Shown in pieces: positions 25,002-33,512 of a stretch of 64,000 bases of DNA. Position 1 is the stretch's first letter. The number at the start of each line of letters is the position of its first letter. The DNA lies in the NCBI GenBank assembly GCA_017457155.1, contig JAFTHZ010000015.1, positions 152,151 to 216,150 of the forward strand, read 5' to 3'. The position numbers were made by a program, and so were the translations under genes. Below the pieces are notes generated by a model. The model ran no database searches. It worked only from the letters and a program-made list of their open reading frames with translations, and had not been told where the DNA came from. The stretch comes from Ruminococcus sp. Its GTDB lineage: Bacteria > Bacillota > Clostridia > Oscillospirales > Acutalibacteraceae.

Positions 25002-26939
25002 ATGGGATACACTATCGCAGAAAAAATTATCAAGGCCCATCTGCTGGAAGGTGAGATGGTCAAGGGTACTGATATCGCACTGAAGATCGATCAGACCCTC
25101 ACACAGGACGCTACAGGTACAATGGCATATCTGGAGTTTGAGGCCATGGGAGTTCCCAGAGTCAAGACAGAGAGAAGTGTTGCATACATTGATCACAACA
25201 CTCTTCAGACAGGCTTCGAGAATGCTGATGACCACAGATTCATACAGTCTGTATGTAAGAAACATGGTATTTACTTCTCCAGACCCGGTAACGGTATCTG
25301 TCATCAGGTTCACCTGGAGAGATTCTCTAAGCCCGGCAAGACACTCATCGGCTCTGACAGCCATACCCCCACAGGCGGCGGTATCGGTATGCTGGCTATG
25401 GGTGCAGGCGGACTGGATGTTGCTGTTGCTATGGGCGGCGGCGCATACCACATCACAATGCCCGAGATGGTCAGAGTCAACCTGACAGGCAAGCTTAGTC
25501 CCTGGGTATCTGCAAAGGATATTATCCTTGAGGTGCTTCGTCTGCTGTCTGTTAAGGGTGGCGTAGGCAAGATCATCGAGTACGGCGGAGAGGGCGTCAA
25601 GACCCTGACTGTTCCTGAGCGTGCTACCATCACAAACATGGGCGCAGAGCTGGGTGCTACAACATCCATCTTCCCCTCTGACGAAATCACAAAGTCATTC
25701 CTGGAGGCTCAGGGCAGAGTTGAGGACTGGGCAGAGCTGTCTGCTGACGCAGATGCTGTTTATGACAAGGTTGTTGACATTGACCTGTCCGCTCTTGTTC
25801 CCATGGCAGCATGTCCCCACAGCCCTGACAACATCAAGACAATTGAGGAGATCGGCAACAAAGAGATCCATCAGGTATGTATCGGCTCATGCACAAACTC
25901 CAGCTATCTGGATATGATGAGAGTTGCTGCTATCCTCAAGGGCAAGACTGTTCATCCCGGAGTTTCTCTGTCAATCGCACCCGGCAGCAAGCAGGTGTTC
26001 AACATGCTGGCTCAGAATGGTGCGCTGGCAGATATGATCGCTGCAGGCGCAAGAATCCTTGAGTGTGCATGCGGTCCCTGCATCGGTATGGGTCAGTCCC
26101 CCAACTCACAGGGTATCTCCCTGAGAACATTCAACCGTAACTTTGAGGGCAGAAGCGGTACTGCTGACGGACAGATCTACCTTGTATCTCCCGAGACTGC
26201 AGCAGCATCTGCACTGACAGGCGTATTCACCGACCCCAGAACTCTGGGCGAGGCTGTTGATATCAAGCTTCCTGAGAAGTTCCTCATCAACGACAACATG
26301 ATTGTTGAGCCTGCTACTGTTGAGGAGATGGACAGCGTTGAGGTTCTCAGAGGACCCAACATCAAGCCCTTCCCCACAACTGAGCCCATGAAGGAGAACA
26401 TCGAGGCTTCTGTTGCTCTTAAGGTTGGCGACAACATCACCACAGACCACATCATGCCCGCAGGCGCTAAGATCCTGCCCCTGCGCTCCAATATCCCCGC
26501 AATCTCACAGCACTGCTTCACAGTATGTGACAAGGAGTTCCCCGAGAGAGCAAAGGCTCTGGGCTCCTCTATCATTGTTGGCGGAGTAAACTATGGTCAG
26601 GGTTCATCCAGAGAGCACGCTGCACTGGCACCTCTGTACCTGGGAGTCAAGGCTGTGCTTGTGAAGTCCTTCGCAAGAATCCACAGAGCTAACCTTATTA
26701 ACGCAGGTATCCTTCCCCTTGAGTTTGCAAACGAGGCAGACTACGACGAGCTTGCTCTTGGCAACGAGATCGTAATGCCTGATGTTCGCGACATCATCAC
26801 AAAGGGCGGGGATGTTATCATTGAGAACAAGACCACCGGCAAAACAATCGTTGCAAAATGCGAACTGACACAGAGAATGAAGGATATTATTCTTGCCGGC
26901 GGACTCTTAAACTATACAAAGGAGCAGAACAATGGATAA
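25002..26939 (+). CDS. Aconitate hydratase (mitochondrial-type/AcnA-like)
   Basis: [4Fe-4S] enzyme converting citrate to isocitrate, 645 aa, at the short end for aconitases and shaped like the HacA/LeuC-fused clostridial type. Cluster ligands: GSCTNSS (one Cys) and [10 protein letters not shown] (two Cys). The swivel domain shows [12 protein letters not shown] and [14 protein letters not shown]. Strong SD (AAGGAGG) before ATG 25002. It leads acn-icd-rex, overlapping icd by 8 bases, so the operon makes 2-oxoglutarate for glutamate synthesis (inference, as the rest of the TCA cycle is not seen here). Confidence 0.93.
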   Translation: MGYTIAEKIIKAHLLEGEMVKGTDIALKIDQTLTQDATGTMAYLEFEAMGVPRVKTERSVAYIDHNTLQTGFENADDHRFIQSVCKKHGIYFSRPGNGICHQVHLERFSKPGKTLIGSDSHTPTGGGIGMLAMGAGGLDVAVAMGGGAYHITMPEMVRVNLTGKLSPWVSAKDIILEVLRLLSVKGGVGKIIEYGGEGVKTLTVPERATITNMGAELGATTSIFPSDEITKSFLEAQGRVEDWAELSADADAVYDKVVDIDLSALVPMAACPHSPDNIKTIEEIGNKEIHQVCIGSCTNSSYLDMMRVAAILKGKTVHPGVSLSIAPGSKQVFNMLAQNGALADMIAAGARILECACGPCIGMGQSPNSQGISLRTFNRNFEGRSGTADGQIYLVSPETAAASALTGVFTDPRTLGEAVDIKLPEKFLINDNMIVEPATVEEMDSVEVLRGPNIKPFPTTEPMKENIEASVALKVGDNITTDHIMPAGAKILPLRSNIPAISQHCFTVCDKEFPERAKALGSSIIVGGVNYGQGSSREHAALAPLYLGVKAVLVKSFARIHRANLINAGILPLEFANEADYDELALGNEIVMPDVRDIITKGGDVIIENKTTGKTIVAKCELTQRMKDIILAGGLLNYTKEQNNG

Positions 26940-28143
26940 GATTAAGATGACCACTCCCCTTGTGGAGATGGACGGAGACGAAATGACCAGAATCATCTGG
27001 TCTATGATAAAAGAGGAGCTTATCCTCCCCTTCGTTGACCTGAACTCTGAGTACTATGACCTGGGTCTTGAGAACAGAAATGCTACTGATGACCAGGTTA
27101 CTGTTGACTCTGCAGAGGCAACTAAGAAGTACGGAGTTGCAGTCAAGTGTGCAACCATCACTCCCAATGCTGCAAGAATGACTGAGTATGACCTGAAGCA
27201 GATGTGGAAGTCTCCCAACGGCACAATCCGCGCAATCCTTGATGGTACGGTTTTCCGTGCACCCATTCTTGTGAAGGGTGTTGTTCCCTATCTCCCCACA
27301 TGGACAAAGCCCATCACCATCGCTCGTCATGCCTACGGTGATGTATACAAGAACACTGAGATGAAGGCTCCCGCAGGCTCCAAGGCAGAGCTGTGTGTGA
27401 CAGATGCACAGGGCAACGAGAGCAGAGCAACCATCATGGAGTTCAAGGGTGACGGTATCGTTCAGGGTATCCACAACACCGACAAGAGTATCGGCTCCTT
27501 CGCAAGAAGCTGCTTCAACTACGCTCTGGCTACAAAGCAGGATGTATGGTTCTCTTCAAAAGACACAATTAGCAAAATATACGATCACAACTTCAAGGAT
27601 ATCTTCCAGGATATCTACGAGGCAGAGTATAAAGAGAAGTTCGAGGCTGCAGGCATCGAGTACTTCTACACCCTGATTGACGACGCAGTTGCAAGAGTTA
27701 TCCGCAGCAACGGCGGCTACATCTGGGCATGTAAAAACTACGACGGCGATGTTATGAGTGATATGATCGCCACCGCATTCGGCTCTCTGGCTATGATGAC
27801 AAGCGTACTGGTTTCTCCCGACGGAGTATACGAGTATGAGGCTGCTCACGGCACAGTACAGCGCCACTACTACAAGCACCTCAAGGGCGAAGAGACATCC
27901 ACAAACTCTGTGGCAACAATATTTGCATGGAGCGGTGCACTCAGAAAGCGTGGCGAGCTGGACAACAACGCAGAGCTTATGAACTTTGCAGATATGCTGG
28001 AGAAGGCTACCATCGATACAATCGAGAGCGGTATCATGACCGGTGACCTGTATCTTATCTCTACTCTGGAGAATAAAAAGAAGGTTAACACTCAGGACTT
28101 CCTCAAGGAGACAGGCAAGAGACTTGCTTCTTATATGAACTGA
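26932..28143 (+). CDS. icd: NADP-dependent isocitrate dehydrogenase (eukaryotic-type dimeric)
   Basis: 403-aa enzyme oxidising isocitrate to 2-oxoglutarate and CO2. Family hallmarks: [12 protein letters not shown] at the N-terminus, the substrate-binding [19 protein letters not shown] region (about 85-105), [10 protein letters not shown], and the NADP-recognition segment [11 protein letters not shown] with Arg-His. The start overlaps aconitase by 8 bases. Belongs to the eukaryote-like subfamily II, not to the E. coli type. Together with aconitase and Rex it forms one transcription unit. Confidence 0.95.
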   Translation: MDKIKMTTPLVEMDGDEMTRIIWSMIKEELILPFVDLNSEYYDLGLENRNATDDQVTVDSAEATKKYGVAVKCATITPNAARMTEYDLKQMWKSPNGTIRAILDGTVFRAPILVKGVVPYLPTWTKPITIARHAYGDVYKNTEMKAPAGSKAELCVTDAQGNESRATIMEFKGDGIVQGIHNTDKSIGSFARSCFNYALATKQDVWFSSKDTISKIYDHNFKDIFQDIYEAEYKEKFEAAGIEYFYTLIDDAVARVIRSNGGYIWACKNYDGDVMSDMIATAFGSLAMMTSVLVSPDGVYEYEAAHGTVQRHYYKHLKGEETSTNSVATIFAWSGALRKRGELDNNAELMNFADMLEKATIDTIESGIMTGDLYLISTLENKKKVNTQDFLKETGKRLASYMN

Positions 28144-28156
28144 GCGGAGGCACATT

Positions 28157-28804
28157 ATGAGCAAAAACGATAGACACATTGCCATGCCTGTTATTCGCAG
28201 GCTCCCAAAATATTATCGTTGTCTGAGCAATCTTCAGCAGCAAGGTGTGGAGAAGATCTCCTCCCGTGCTCTGGCTGAGGCTATGAATATCACTGCCTCA
28301 CAGGTCAGACAGGACCTGAACTGCTTCGGCGGTTTCGGTCAGCAGGGATATGGTTACATTGTGTCTGCGCTGCTGAAGGAAATAGCAAAACTCCTTGGAA
28401 CCGACGTTAAGAAAAATGTTGTTATTTATGGTATGGGTAACCTGGGCAGAGCTATCCTCTATCACTTTGACTTTGAGAAGTTCGGCTATGAACTCAAGGG
28501 ACTGTTTGACAAGAACCCCCAGCTCATCGGGACCAAGATGGATGGAATGGTTATCTCTGACGATGAGGAGCTTGAGGAGTTCACAAAGAACTATCAGATC
28601 GATGCAGCCATATTGTGTATTCCCACAGTCAGCGGAGAGAAAGTTGTTGACAGACTGTATGGTGCAGGAGTCAGGTGCTTTCTGAACTTCAACCACTTTA
28701 ATATCAAGGGTAAATACCCTGACTGTATTGTTGAGAATGTTCATCTGAGCGAGAGCCTGATGACTCTCGGATATCTTATGGCTCACAAAGAACCTGAAGA
28801 ATAA
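28157..28804 (+). CDS. rex: Redox-sensing transcriptional repressor Rex
   Basis: 215-aa NADH/NAD+ sensor that binds DNA when NADH is low. N-terminal winged helix (about 1-80: VIRRLPKYYRCL, VEKISSRALAEAMNITASQVRQDL), then a Rossmann domain with GMGNLGRA (NAD binding) and the domain-swapped C-terminal helix (LMTLGYLMAH). GCGGAGGC precedes the ATG. It lies 13 bases after icd: having the redox regulator in the operon suggests coupling of 2-oxoglutarate synthesis to the NADH pool. Confidence 0.96.
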   Translation: MSKNDRHIAMPVIRRLPKYYRCLSNLQQQGVEKISSRALAEAMNITASQVRQDLNCFGGFGQQGYGYIVSALLKEIAKLLGTDVKKNVVIYGMGNLGRAILYHFDFEKFGYELKGLFDKNPQLIGTKMDGMVISDDEELEEFTKNYQIDAAILCIPTVSGEKVVDRLYGAGVRCFLNFNHFNIKGKYPDCIVENVHLSESLMTLGYLMAHKEPEE

Positions 28805-28819
28805 ACACATACAAAAAAT

Positions 28820-28850
28820 TCCCGTAAGTACCACACAGGTGCTTACGGGA
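28820..28850. terminator. Bidirectional terminator between rex and the HAD gene
   Basis: 13-bp stem (TCCCGTAAGTACC / GGTGCTTACGGGA, one G-U) with ACACA loop; TTTTTT on the plus side and TTTTTTGT on the minus side. Confidence 0.92.
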
Positions 28851-28854
28851 TTTT

Positions 28855-29493
28855 TTATTCAATAATGGATTTAAGTTCGGAGAGATTGTCGATTATCAGA
28901 GCATCGGTGACAGAAAACTCGCGCCTGCCCTGATGCCCCCGTGTGATTAGCACAGAATCGGCACCCAGAGCTTTTGCCATCTGCCAATCGGCAACGCAGT
29001 CTCCTATGACCAGAGCATCAGACGGATCTATTGATTCCTCCTGAAAATACTGTTTCGCAAGATAGAGCTTGTCCCCTGCCATATAATCATCCCTTGCGAT
29101 AACTCTCTCAAAATAATTGATTATTCCCAGAGAGGTCAGCATACGAGTAACCTTCTGTACATTGGATGCAGAGACAACTGTCTGGCGTTTTCCACGGGAT
29201 GAAAAGAATCTGAGCATCTCCTGCGCCCCTTCCATCAGTGGCTTTTCGGGAAGATACTTGTCGTATCCAATATTAAACTCCACAACAGCATCAGAAAAAT
29301 CCAGCGTTCCCGGAAGAAAGACATTATTGTAGAAATTGATAATGGGCGTGTCAACCTCCTGCTGATAACGATCAAGGTCAATAGTAGGCTGATTACGCTT
29401 TGTCAGCATATCGTTGACAGCTGCAAGCGCAGCGTGGACGTCGTCGACGAGAGTGCCGTTGAAGTCCCAGATCAGTGTTGAATATTTCTTCAT
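28855..29493 (-). CDS. HAD-family hydrolase (phosphoglycolate-phosphatase-like)
   Basis: 212-aa haloacid-dehalogenase-like protein, subfamily IA. Motif I is DFNGTLVDD (Asp10), motif II VVSAS, motif III Lys in GDKLYLAKQ, motif IV GDCVADWQMA. The usual second Asp of DxD is Asn12 here; this variant is known from some HAD groups and may slow or change catalysis. It starts 8 bases after the nucleotidyltransferase stop and is the last gene of the dockerin/HPrK-like operon. It could dephosphorylate a product of that operon, but this is only suggested by position. Confidence 0.82.
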   Translation of the reverse strand: MKKYSTLIWDFNGTLVDDVHAALAAVNDMLTKRNQPTIDLDRYQQEVDTPIINFYNNVFLPGTLDFSDAVVEFNIGYDKYLPEKPLMEGAQEMLRFFSSRGKRQTVVSASNVQKVTRMLTSLGIINYFERVIARDDYMAGDKLYLAKQYFQEESIDPSDALVIGDCVADWQMAKALGADSVLITRGHQGRREFSVTDALIIDNLSELKSIIE

Positions 29494-29501
29494 AAATAAT
29501 C

Positions 29502-30704
29502 CTATATCCGAGAGTCAAGACCGAAGTCTTTCATAATAGTCTTCAGGTATCTGCCTCTTTGAGAATCCGTCCCCTCGAAATAATACCCTGCGTTCCTAAG
29601 GCTGACGTTCTTCTCTCTGAACAACCTGCGAAACCAATAAGCAGGGAGAAAAACAGGATACAGCAAAGGACTCTTCTTTGCAAAAGCAAAGCGTTGGCAG
29701 ATGAATTTGTAGGGAGGAAAAACTCTTTTTGCAAGATGAAACAGCGGGGAAAACTTCTTTCCGCTTTCACTTTCTGAGCGGATGGCCATCTGCATCAGAG
29801 AATTGCCTGATGTTCCAAAGGTACAGGAGCAGAGTATAAAGTCTGCAACACCTGTGGTGGTGTCAGGATTGTCACCGAAAAACCAGTTATAAGCCAAACT
29901 CTCTATAACCCGGCGAAACTCCAAAAGCTTCAGCTTGTTAAGCTCAACAGTGAGATAGTCTTCGTCGAAGGCGTCTTTATGGGCACGATGATAGACATAT
30001 ATATCCATGATAAGTCGTATGCCTGCCCCGCCGCTCTCCAGATGCTTTGCAAGATGCTCCAGCATATAGATATATGAGTCATTCTCTGAGATATAGCCTG
30101 TATGAGAGGATTCGTCCATGAGAACTCTGTCCCAGAAATCAGAAAAATAATTATAAGAAACCTTTGTTGGCGGGAGAAGCTTGCTGTGCATCTCGTAATG
30201 ATGGAAAGGCTTTTTGAAGAAGATCAGCTGTTCTCTGTCAAAGCTCTTCAGGGTATATCCTTCTGAGCAGAATACATCTGATACTATCTGAGAATCCTGC
30301 TCCTGATAAATCATATCTATGTCTGCCATTGACCTGAGCGCAGGCACAGGATAGTCGTTGCTGATCACATAACCCTTGATAGGAACAACGGTGACACCCT
30401 TGTCATAGAGAATATCAATGAGCCGCTGAGTCTCCAGTCGGATGTTGGTGTCATAGATAAGCTGCTCCTGATAGCAGGCCGAAAACTCCTCCCAGAGCTT
30501 ACCCTCGGGGCGAAGCTCAGAAGGGAGCTTGCTCAGGGCATAGTAAACCATTCCTGCAACAGAATGAAGCTTGCTCACCAAAAAAACCGAAGCCCAATCG
30601 GTATCCGGGTTGGGCTTGGGCGGTTGGGTATTGTTAAGCACTGATGCAAGAAGTCTCAGAACGTATGGAAATGATTTTTGATACTCAGGTTTCGCTGTTA
30701 CCAT
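29502..30704 (-). CDS. Nucleotidyltransferase-family protein (PF14907-type) of a RiPP-like operon
   Basis: About 400 aa. The NTP_transf_5 motif is present: KG (110-111), then YP.P..R and D-I-D (128-130), the metal-binding acid pair of nucleotidyltransferases. PF14907 proteins are frequent in lasso peptide clusters, where some are thought to modify the peptide; their substrate is generally unknown. The start is uncertain: ATG 30704, or a TTG three codons earlier (30713); both lie inside the ABC transporter gene end (20-29 base overlap). The C-terminal third has aromatic-rich helices. It is 8 bases from the HAD gene. Confidence 0.78.
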   Translation of the reverse strand: MVTAKPEYQKSFPYVLRLLASVLNNTQPPKPNPDTDWASVFLVSKLHSVAGMVYYALSKLPSELRPEGKLWEEFSACYQEQLIYDTNIRLETQRLIDILYDKGVTVVPIKGYVISNDYPVPALRSMADIDMIYQEQDSQIVSDVFCSEGYTLKSFDREQLIFFKKPFHHYEMHSKLLPPTKVSYNYFSDFWDRVLMDESSHTGYISENDSYIYMLEHLAKHLESGGAGIRLIMDIYVYHRAHKDAFDEDYLTVELNKLKLLEFRRVIESLAYNWFFGDNPDTTTGVADFILCSCTFGTSGNSLMQMAIRSESESGKKFSPLFHLAKRVFPPYKFICQRFAFAKKSPLLYPVFLPAYWFRRLFREKNVSLRNAGYYFEGTDSQRGRYLKTIMKDFGLDSRI

Positions 30705-32418
30705 TGTTTTCAATCACTACTATCTTTCCGTCAATAATTCTGACTTCTTTGTTACATACGGCATTAGCCGCTTTTTTGTGAGAGATGAGAATACAGGTTT
30801 TGTTGGTCAGCTCCTTGATATTCTCCAGAAGTCTCAGCTCAGTTGTTTCATCAAGGGCTGAGGTTGCCTCGTCAAGGATAATCACAGGAGCTCCTGACAG
30901 GATAGCTCGCGCAATTGCTACTCGCTGCACCTGACCCTCGGAAAGGCCAAGGCCCTTCTCTCCTATTACTGTATCAAGTCCCTGAGGCAGGTCATGGATG
31001 AAATCTGCACAGGCAAAATGCACCGCCTCCCAGATTTCCTCGTCGGTTGCATCTGATTTGATAAAGGATATGTTCTCTCGGAGTGTACCCGAAAGCAGGA
31101 AGTTGCCCTGAGGAACATAAGAGAACATTCGGCGTATGTTGCGGTCGATGGATACCTGTGAGCCATCCTTGAGCTTCAGGTAGATCTCTCCCTCCTCCAG
31201 GGGGAACACTCCAAGCATAAGCTTTGTGAGGGTGCTCTTTCCGATACCGGAGATTCCTGTCATAACAATCAGGTCACCGGGATATACCGACAGGTCTGTG
31301 TGGTTGAATATGATATCCCTGTCATACCTGAAAACAATATCCTTGAACTCGATGGAGCTAAGGTTATCATAGAGTGCCTTGAGATCGATCTGACTTTCGT
31401 TGACAACAGGCTCATCGTCCATATCCTCAAACTCCATGATACGCTCTGCAGAAGCGATTGCACCAAAGTATGTGGGAATTACAGAGGTCATAGAACGGAT
31501 GGGAACACTGATCTGAGAGATAAGAGACAGAACCTGAGAGAGTGTTCCGTATGTAACGATGGGGTCATTATGAGCAATTTTGATGGCACAATACACAAGG
31601 CCAAAAATATATGCTGAATAAAAGGCCAGAGAGAAAAGGCTCTGGGTAGTGATGGAGATTATGTTTCTCTTCTTCTTACGCTTGTAGTTGATCTCCTGCA
31701 AATCAGAGGCAGTCTCAACAACCTTGTCCTCAGCATTAAAAATCTTGATAACAAGCAGACTTGAGAGAGTCTCCTGCATAAAGGAACGGACCTTGCCGTC
31801 TGTCTCAAATATCTGCTTATGATAATCCTTCATCCACTTTTTGAAGACGGAAGTTACAAGAAAAGCAAAAATACCAACACAAAGAAAAAGCAAGGTAAAC
31901 AGCGGATCAATAGTGAAAAGTACAATGAATATACCGATCAGCTTAGAAGACACGTACACAACTCCGGGGATCAGCTGTGTGATAGCGGAGGAGATGGTAC
32001 CAACGTCGTTATTGAGACGATTGAGCATCTCTCCTGTGTGGAACTTTGTGATCTGGGCGTATGACTTATGAAGCATTCTCTCATACAGAGAAGTCTTCAG
32101 GTCGATGGTGATTCGGGCTGTAATCCTGAATACCAGATGATTGCTGAAGATAGACATGGCAAACTGGGACAGAACAACACAGGCAAACATAACTCCCCAA
32201 AATGTGATATTTTGCATGCGCTGTGAGACGTCCATGCCATAAACACCTGTGGCGGAGTTTATGACATTCTTCAGCATATATGAAACAGCAATACTGGCAG
32301 AGGCAAGAAGAATGTTGAGAAAGGTAAGCAAAGCAATGGGAATCCATTGTTTCTTGACACTTTTTCCTATCCAGAGAAGCGCCTTGCTGTCAGTGAGTGA
32401 ACTCAAGAATTTTTTCAT
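30685..32418 (-). CDS. ABC exporter (fused TMD-NBD), RiPP-type
   Basis: 577-aa half-transporter: six TMs in the first about 310 residues, then an ATPase with Walker A GISGIGKST, signature LSEGQVQR, Walker B VIILDEATSALD and H-loop SHKK. There is no N-terminal C39 peptidase domain, so it would export but not cleave a leader. This is the layout of lasso-peptide D proteins and of general MsbA-type exporters. ATG 32418 (MKKFLSSL) preferred over 32469 because of a GGGAG site. It lies behind an intergenic hairpin that may reduce its expression relative to the pqqD-like gene. Confidence 0.88.
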   Translation of the reverse strand: MKKFLSSLTDSKALLWIGKSVKKQWIPIALLTFLNILLASASIAVSYMLKNVINSATGVYGMDVSQRMQNITFWGVMFACVVLSQFAMSIFSNHLVFRITARITIDLKTSLYERMLHKSYAQITKFHTGEMLNRLNNDVGTISSAITQLIPGVVYVSSKLIGIFIVLFTIDPLFTLLFLCVGIFAFLVTSVFKKWMKDYHKQIFETDGKVRSFMQETLSSLLVIKIFNAEDKVVETASDLQEINYKRKKKRNIISITTQSLFSLAFYSAYIFGLVYCAIKIAHNDPIVTYGTLSQVLSLISQISVPIRSMTSVIPTYFGAIASAERIMEFEDMDDEPVVNESQIDLKALYDNLSSIEFKDIVFRYDRDIIFNHTDLSVYPGDLIVMTGISGIGKSTLTKLMLGVFPLEEGEIYLKLKDGSQVSIDRNIRRMFSYVPQGNFLLSGTLRENISFIKSDATDEEIWEAVHFACADFIHDLPQGLDTVIGEKGLGLSEGQVQRVAIARAILSGAPVIILDEATSALDETTELRLLENIKELTNKTCILISHKKAANAVCNKEVRIIDGKIVVIENNGNSET

Positions 32419-32472
32419 CCTTATAAGTCTCCCGTAGGTTTCTGAAAAACCACTTTTTTCTAAAAACAATAT

Positions 32473-32494
32473 GCCGTACAGATTACTGCACGGC
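32473..32494 (-). terminator. Intra-operon hairpin between pqqD-like and ABC genes (attenuator candidate)
   Basis: 9-bp stem on the minus strand (GCCGTGCAG / CTGTACGGC, one G-U) with 4-base loop, followed by ATATTGTTTTTAG. The T-tract starts five bases late, so read-through is likely. Confidence 0.55.
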
Positions 32495-32512
32495 TAAGGT
32501 TATGTCTGATAA

Positions 32513-32776
32513 TCAAGCAAGAAGGTCAGCATTTCTCAGCTCAGAAATAAACTTTGCTACGTCTGCTGCTGCAGTTGCTTCGTCTACATCATACTGCTCG
32601 AGAAGAGCCTTGACTACATCCTCTTCAGTTGTGTCGTTCTCAAGAAGCTGCCACAGAAAAGCACCAACATCGTTTAAGTTGATCATACCGTTGAACTCTG
32701 AAACTGCTGCGCCAACGGGAACAACAACAAAGCAATCTGCGACTTTTCTCAGCATAAAGTTTTCTTTAATTTTCAT
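32513..32776 (-). CDS. PqqD-family peptide chaperone (RiPP recognition element)
   Basis: 87-aa PqqD fold protein: N-terminal beta strands (MLRKVADCFVVVPVG), then GMINLNDVGAFLWQLLEN with the classic 'N..A..iW..L' PqqD segment, and helices with EEDVVKALLEQYDV. PqqD-like proteins (RRE domain) bind the leader peptide of RiPP precursors; in lasso systems the equivalent is B1. Good GAAAGGA site. It is 13 bases after the HPrK-like gene, whose partner it probably is. It may bind the YxxPxI leader of the 46-aa peptide at 34847-34987. Confidence 0.85.
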   Translation of the reverse strand: MKIKENFMLRKVADCFVVVPVGAAVSEFNGMINLNDVGAFLWQLLENDTTEEDVVKALLEQYDVDEATAAADVAKFISELRNADLLA

Positions 32777-32789
32777 AACAATGGTCCTT

Positions 32790-33497
32790 TCAGATGGAAT
32801 CTGTGATTTTTATAGCGACATCAACAGCTTCGTCGCTGTCGGTGCAATATAACTTATATATGGGATACTTGTCCAAAACAACAGAGTAAATCTGCAGCAG
32901 TCTGTCTACTATAGATTGATTATGGCGGGTGATTGACTGCTCCATAATCCTGAATATTGCCTCTGAATCAGAAAGTCGGACCAGCTCGTTGTGATCTGAC
33001 TGCTCCAGAAACACAATGGCACCAAGCTCGCCGGAAAGATTCAGTTGCTTTGAGGTGCCTCCTGCAAAGGGAGTTCCATAAACAATACACTTGTCATCGA
33101 TAATTCTCAGAGAAGGTTTGTCATCGTTGATGACCTTTGCCCTCTCATCACCAAAGCGTTTACAGATGCGGGATGTGAGTGTGGACTTTCCCACTCCTGA
33201 ATGTCCGGAGAAAAGATATACCCGACCATCAAATAATAACGCTGAGCTGTGAAGATATGTGCCCATATGCCAGAACAGCTTGCGGTTGAAAGCAGTGGAC
33301 AAAAGGGAGTTTTCAGCTGTGCCGTATGAAAAATCATGTCCCTCCTCCAGCAGATATTCGATATCTCTGCTCTCGAGGGTTAATGTCATATGAGGGGGAT
33401 CATCCCCTGTGTAGAGATACGGCTCATACCATGATGCAGTATCCTCACCAACAGGAGTCATATCCACAATAACATCTGCTATTTTATAAAGCGGCAT
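32790..33497 (-). CDS. HPr-kinase-like serine kinase (lasso-peptide-kinase type)
   Basis: 235 aa with only the C-terminal kinase part of HPrK: P-loop GHSGVGKST (98-106), HSSALL before it, NDDKPSL after it (acidic pair equivalent to LIADDA), and a GTPFAGGTSKQ segment. The N-terminal DRTGG domain of real HPrK is missing. Homologous stand-alone kinases sit in paeninodin-type lasso clusters and phosphorylate the C-terminal Ser of the peptide. The 46-aa peptide nearby ends in Ser, a possible target. A true hprK is present at 2417-3388, so this one is specialised. AGGAGGC precedes the ATG. Confidence 0.82.
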   Translation of the reverse strand: MPLYKIADVIVDMTPVGEDTASWYEPYLYTGDDPPHMTLTLESRDIEYLLEEGHDFSYGTAENSLLSTAFNRKLFWHMGTYLHSSALLFDGRVYLFSGHSGVGKSTLTSRICKRFGDERAKVINDDKPSLRIIDDKCIVYGTPFAGGTSKQLNLSGELGAIVFLEQSDHNELVRLSDSEAIFRIMEQSITRHNQSIVDRLLQIYSVVLDKYPIYKLYCTDSDEAVDVAIKITDSI

Positions 33498-33512
33498 AGA
33501 CGCCTCCTGTGA

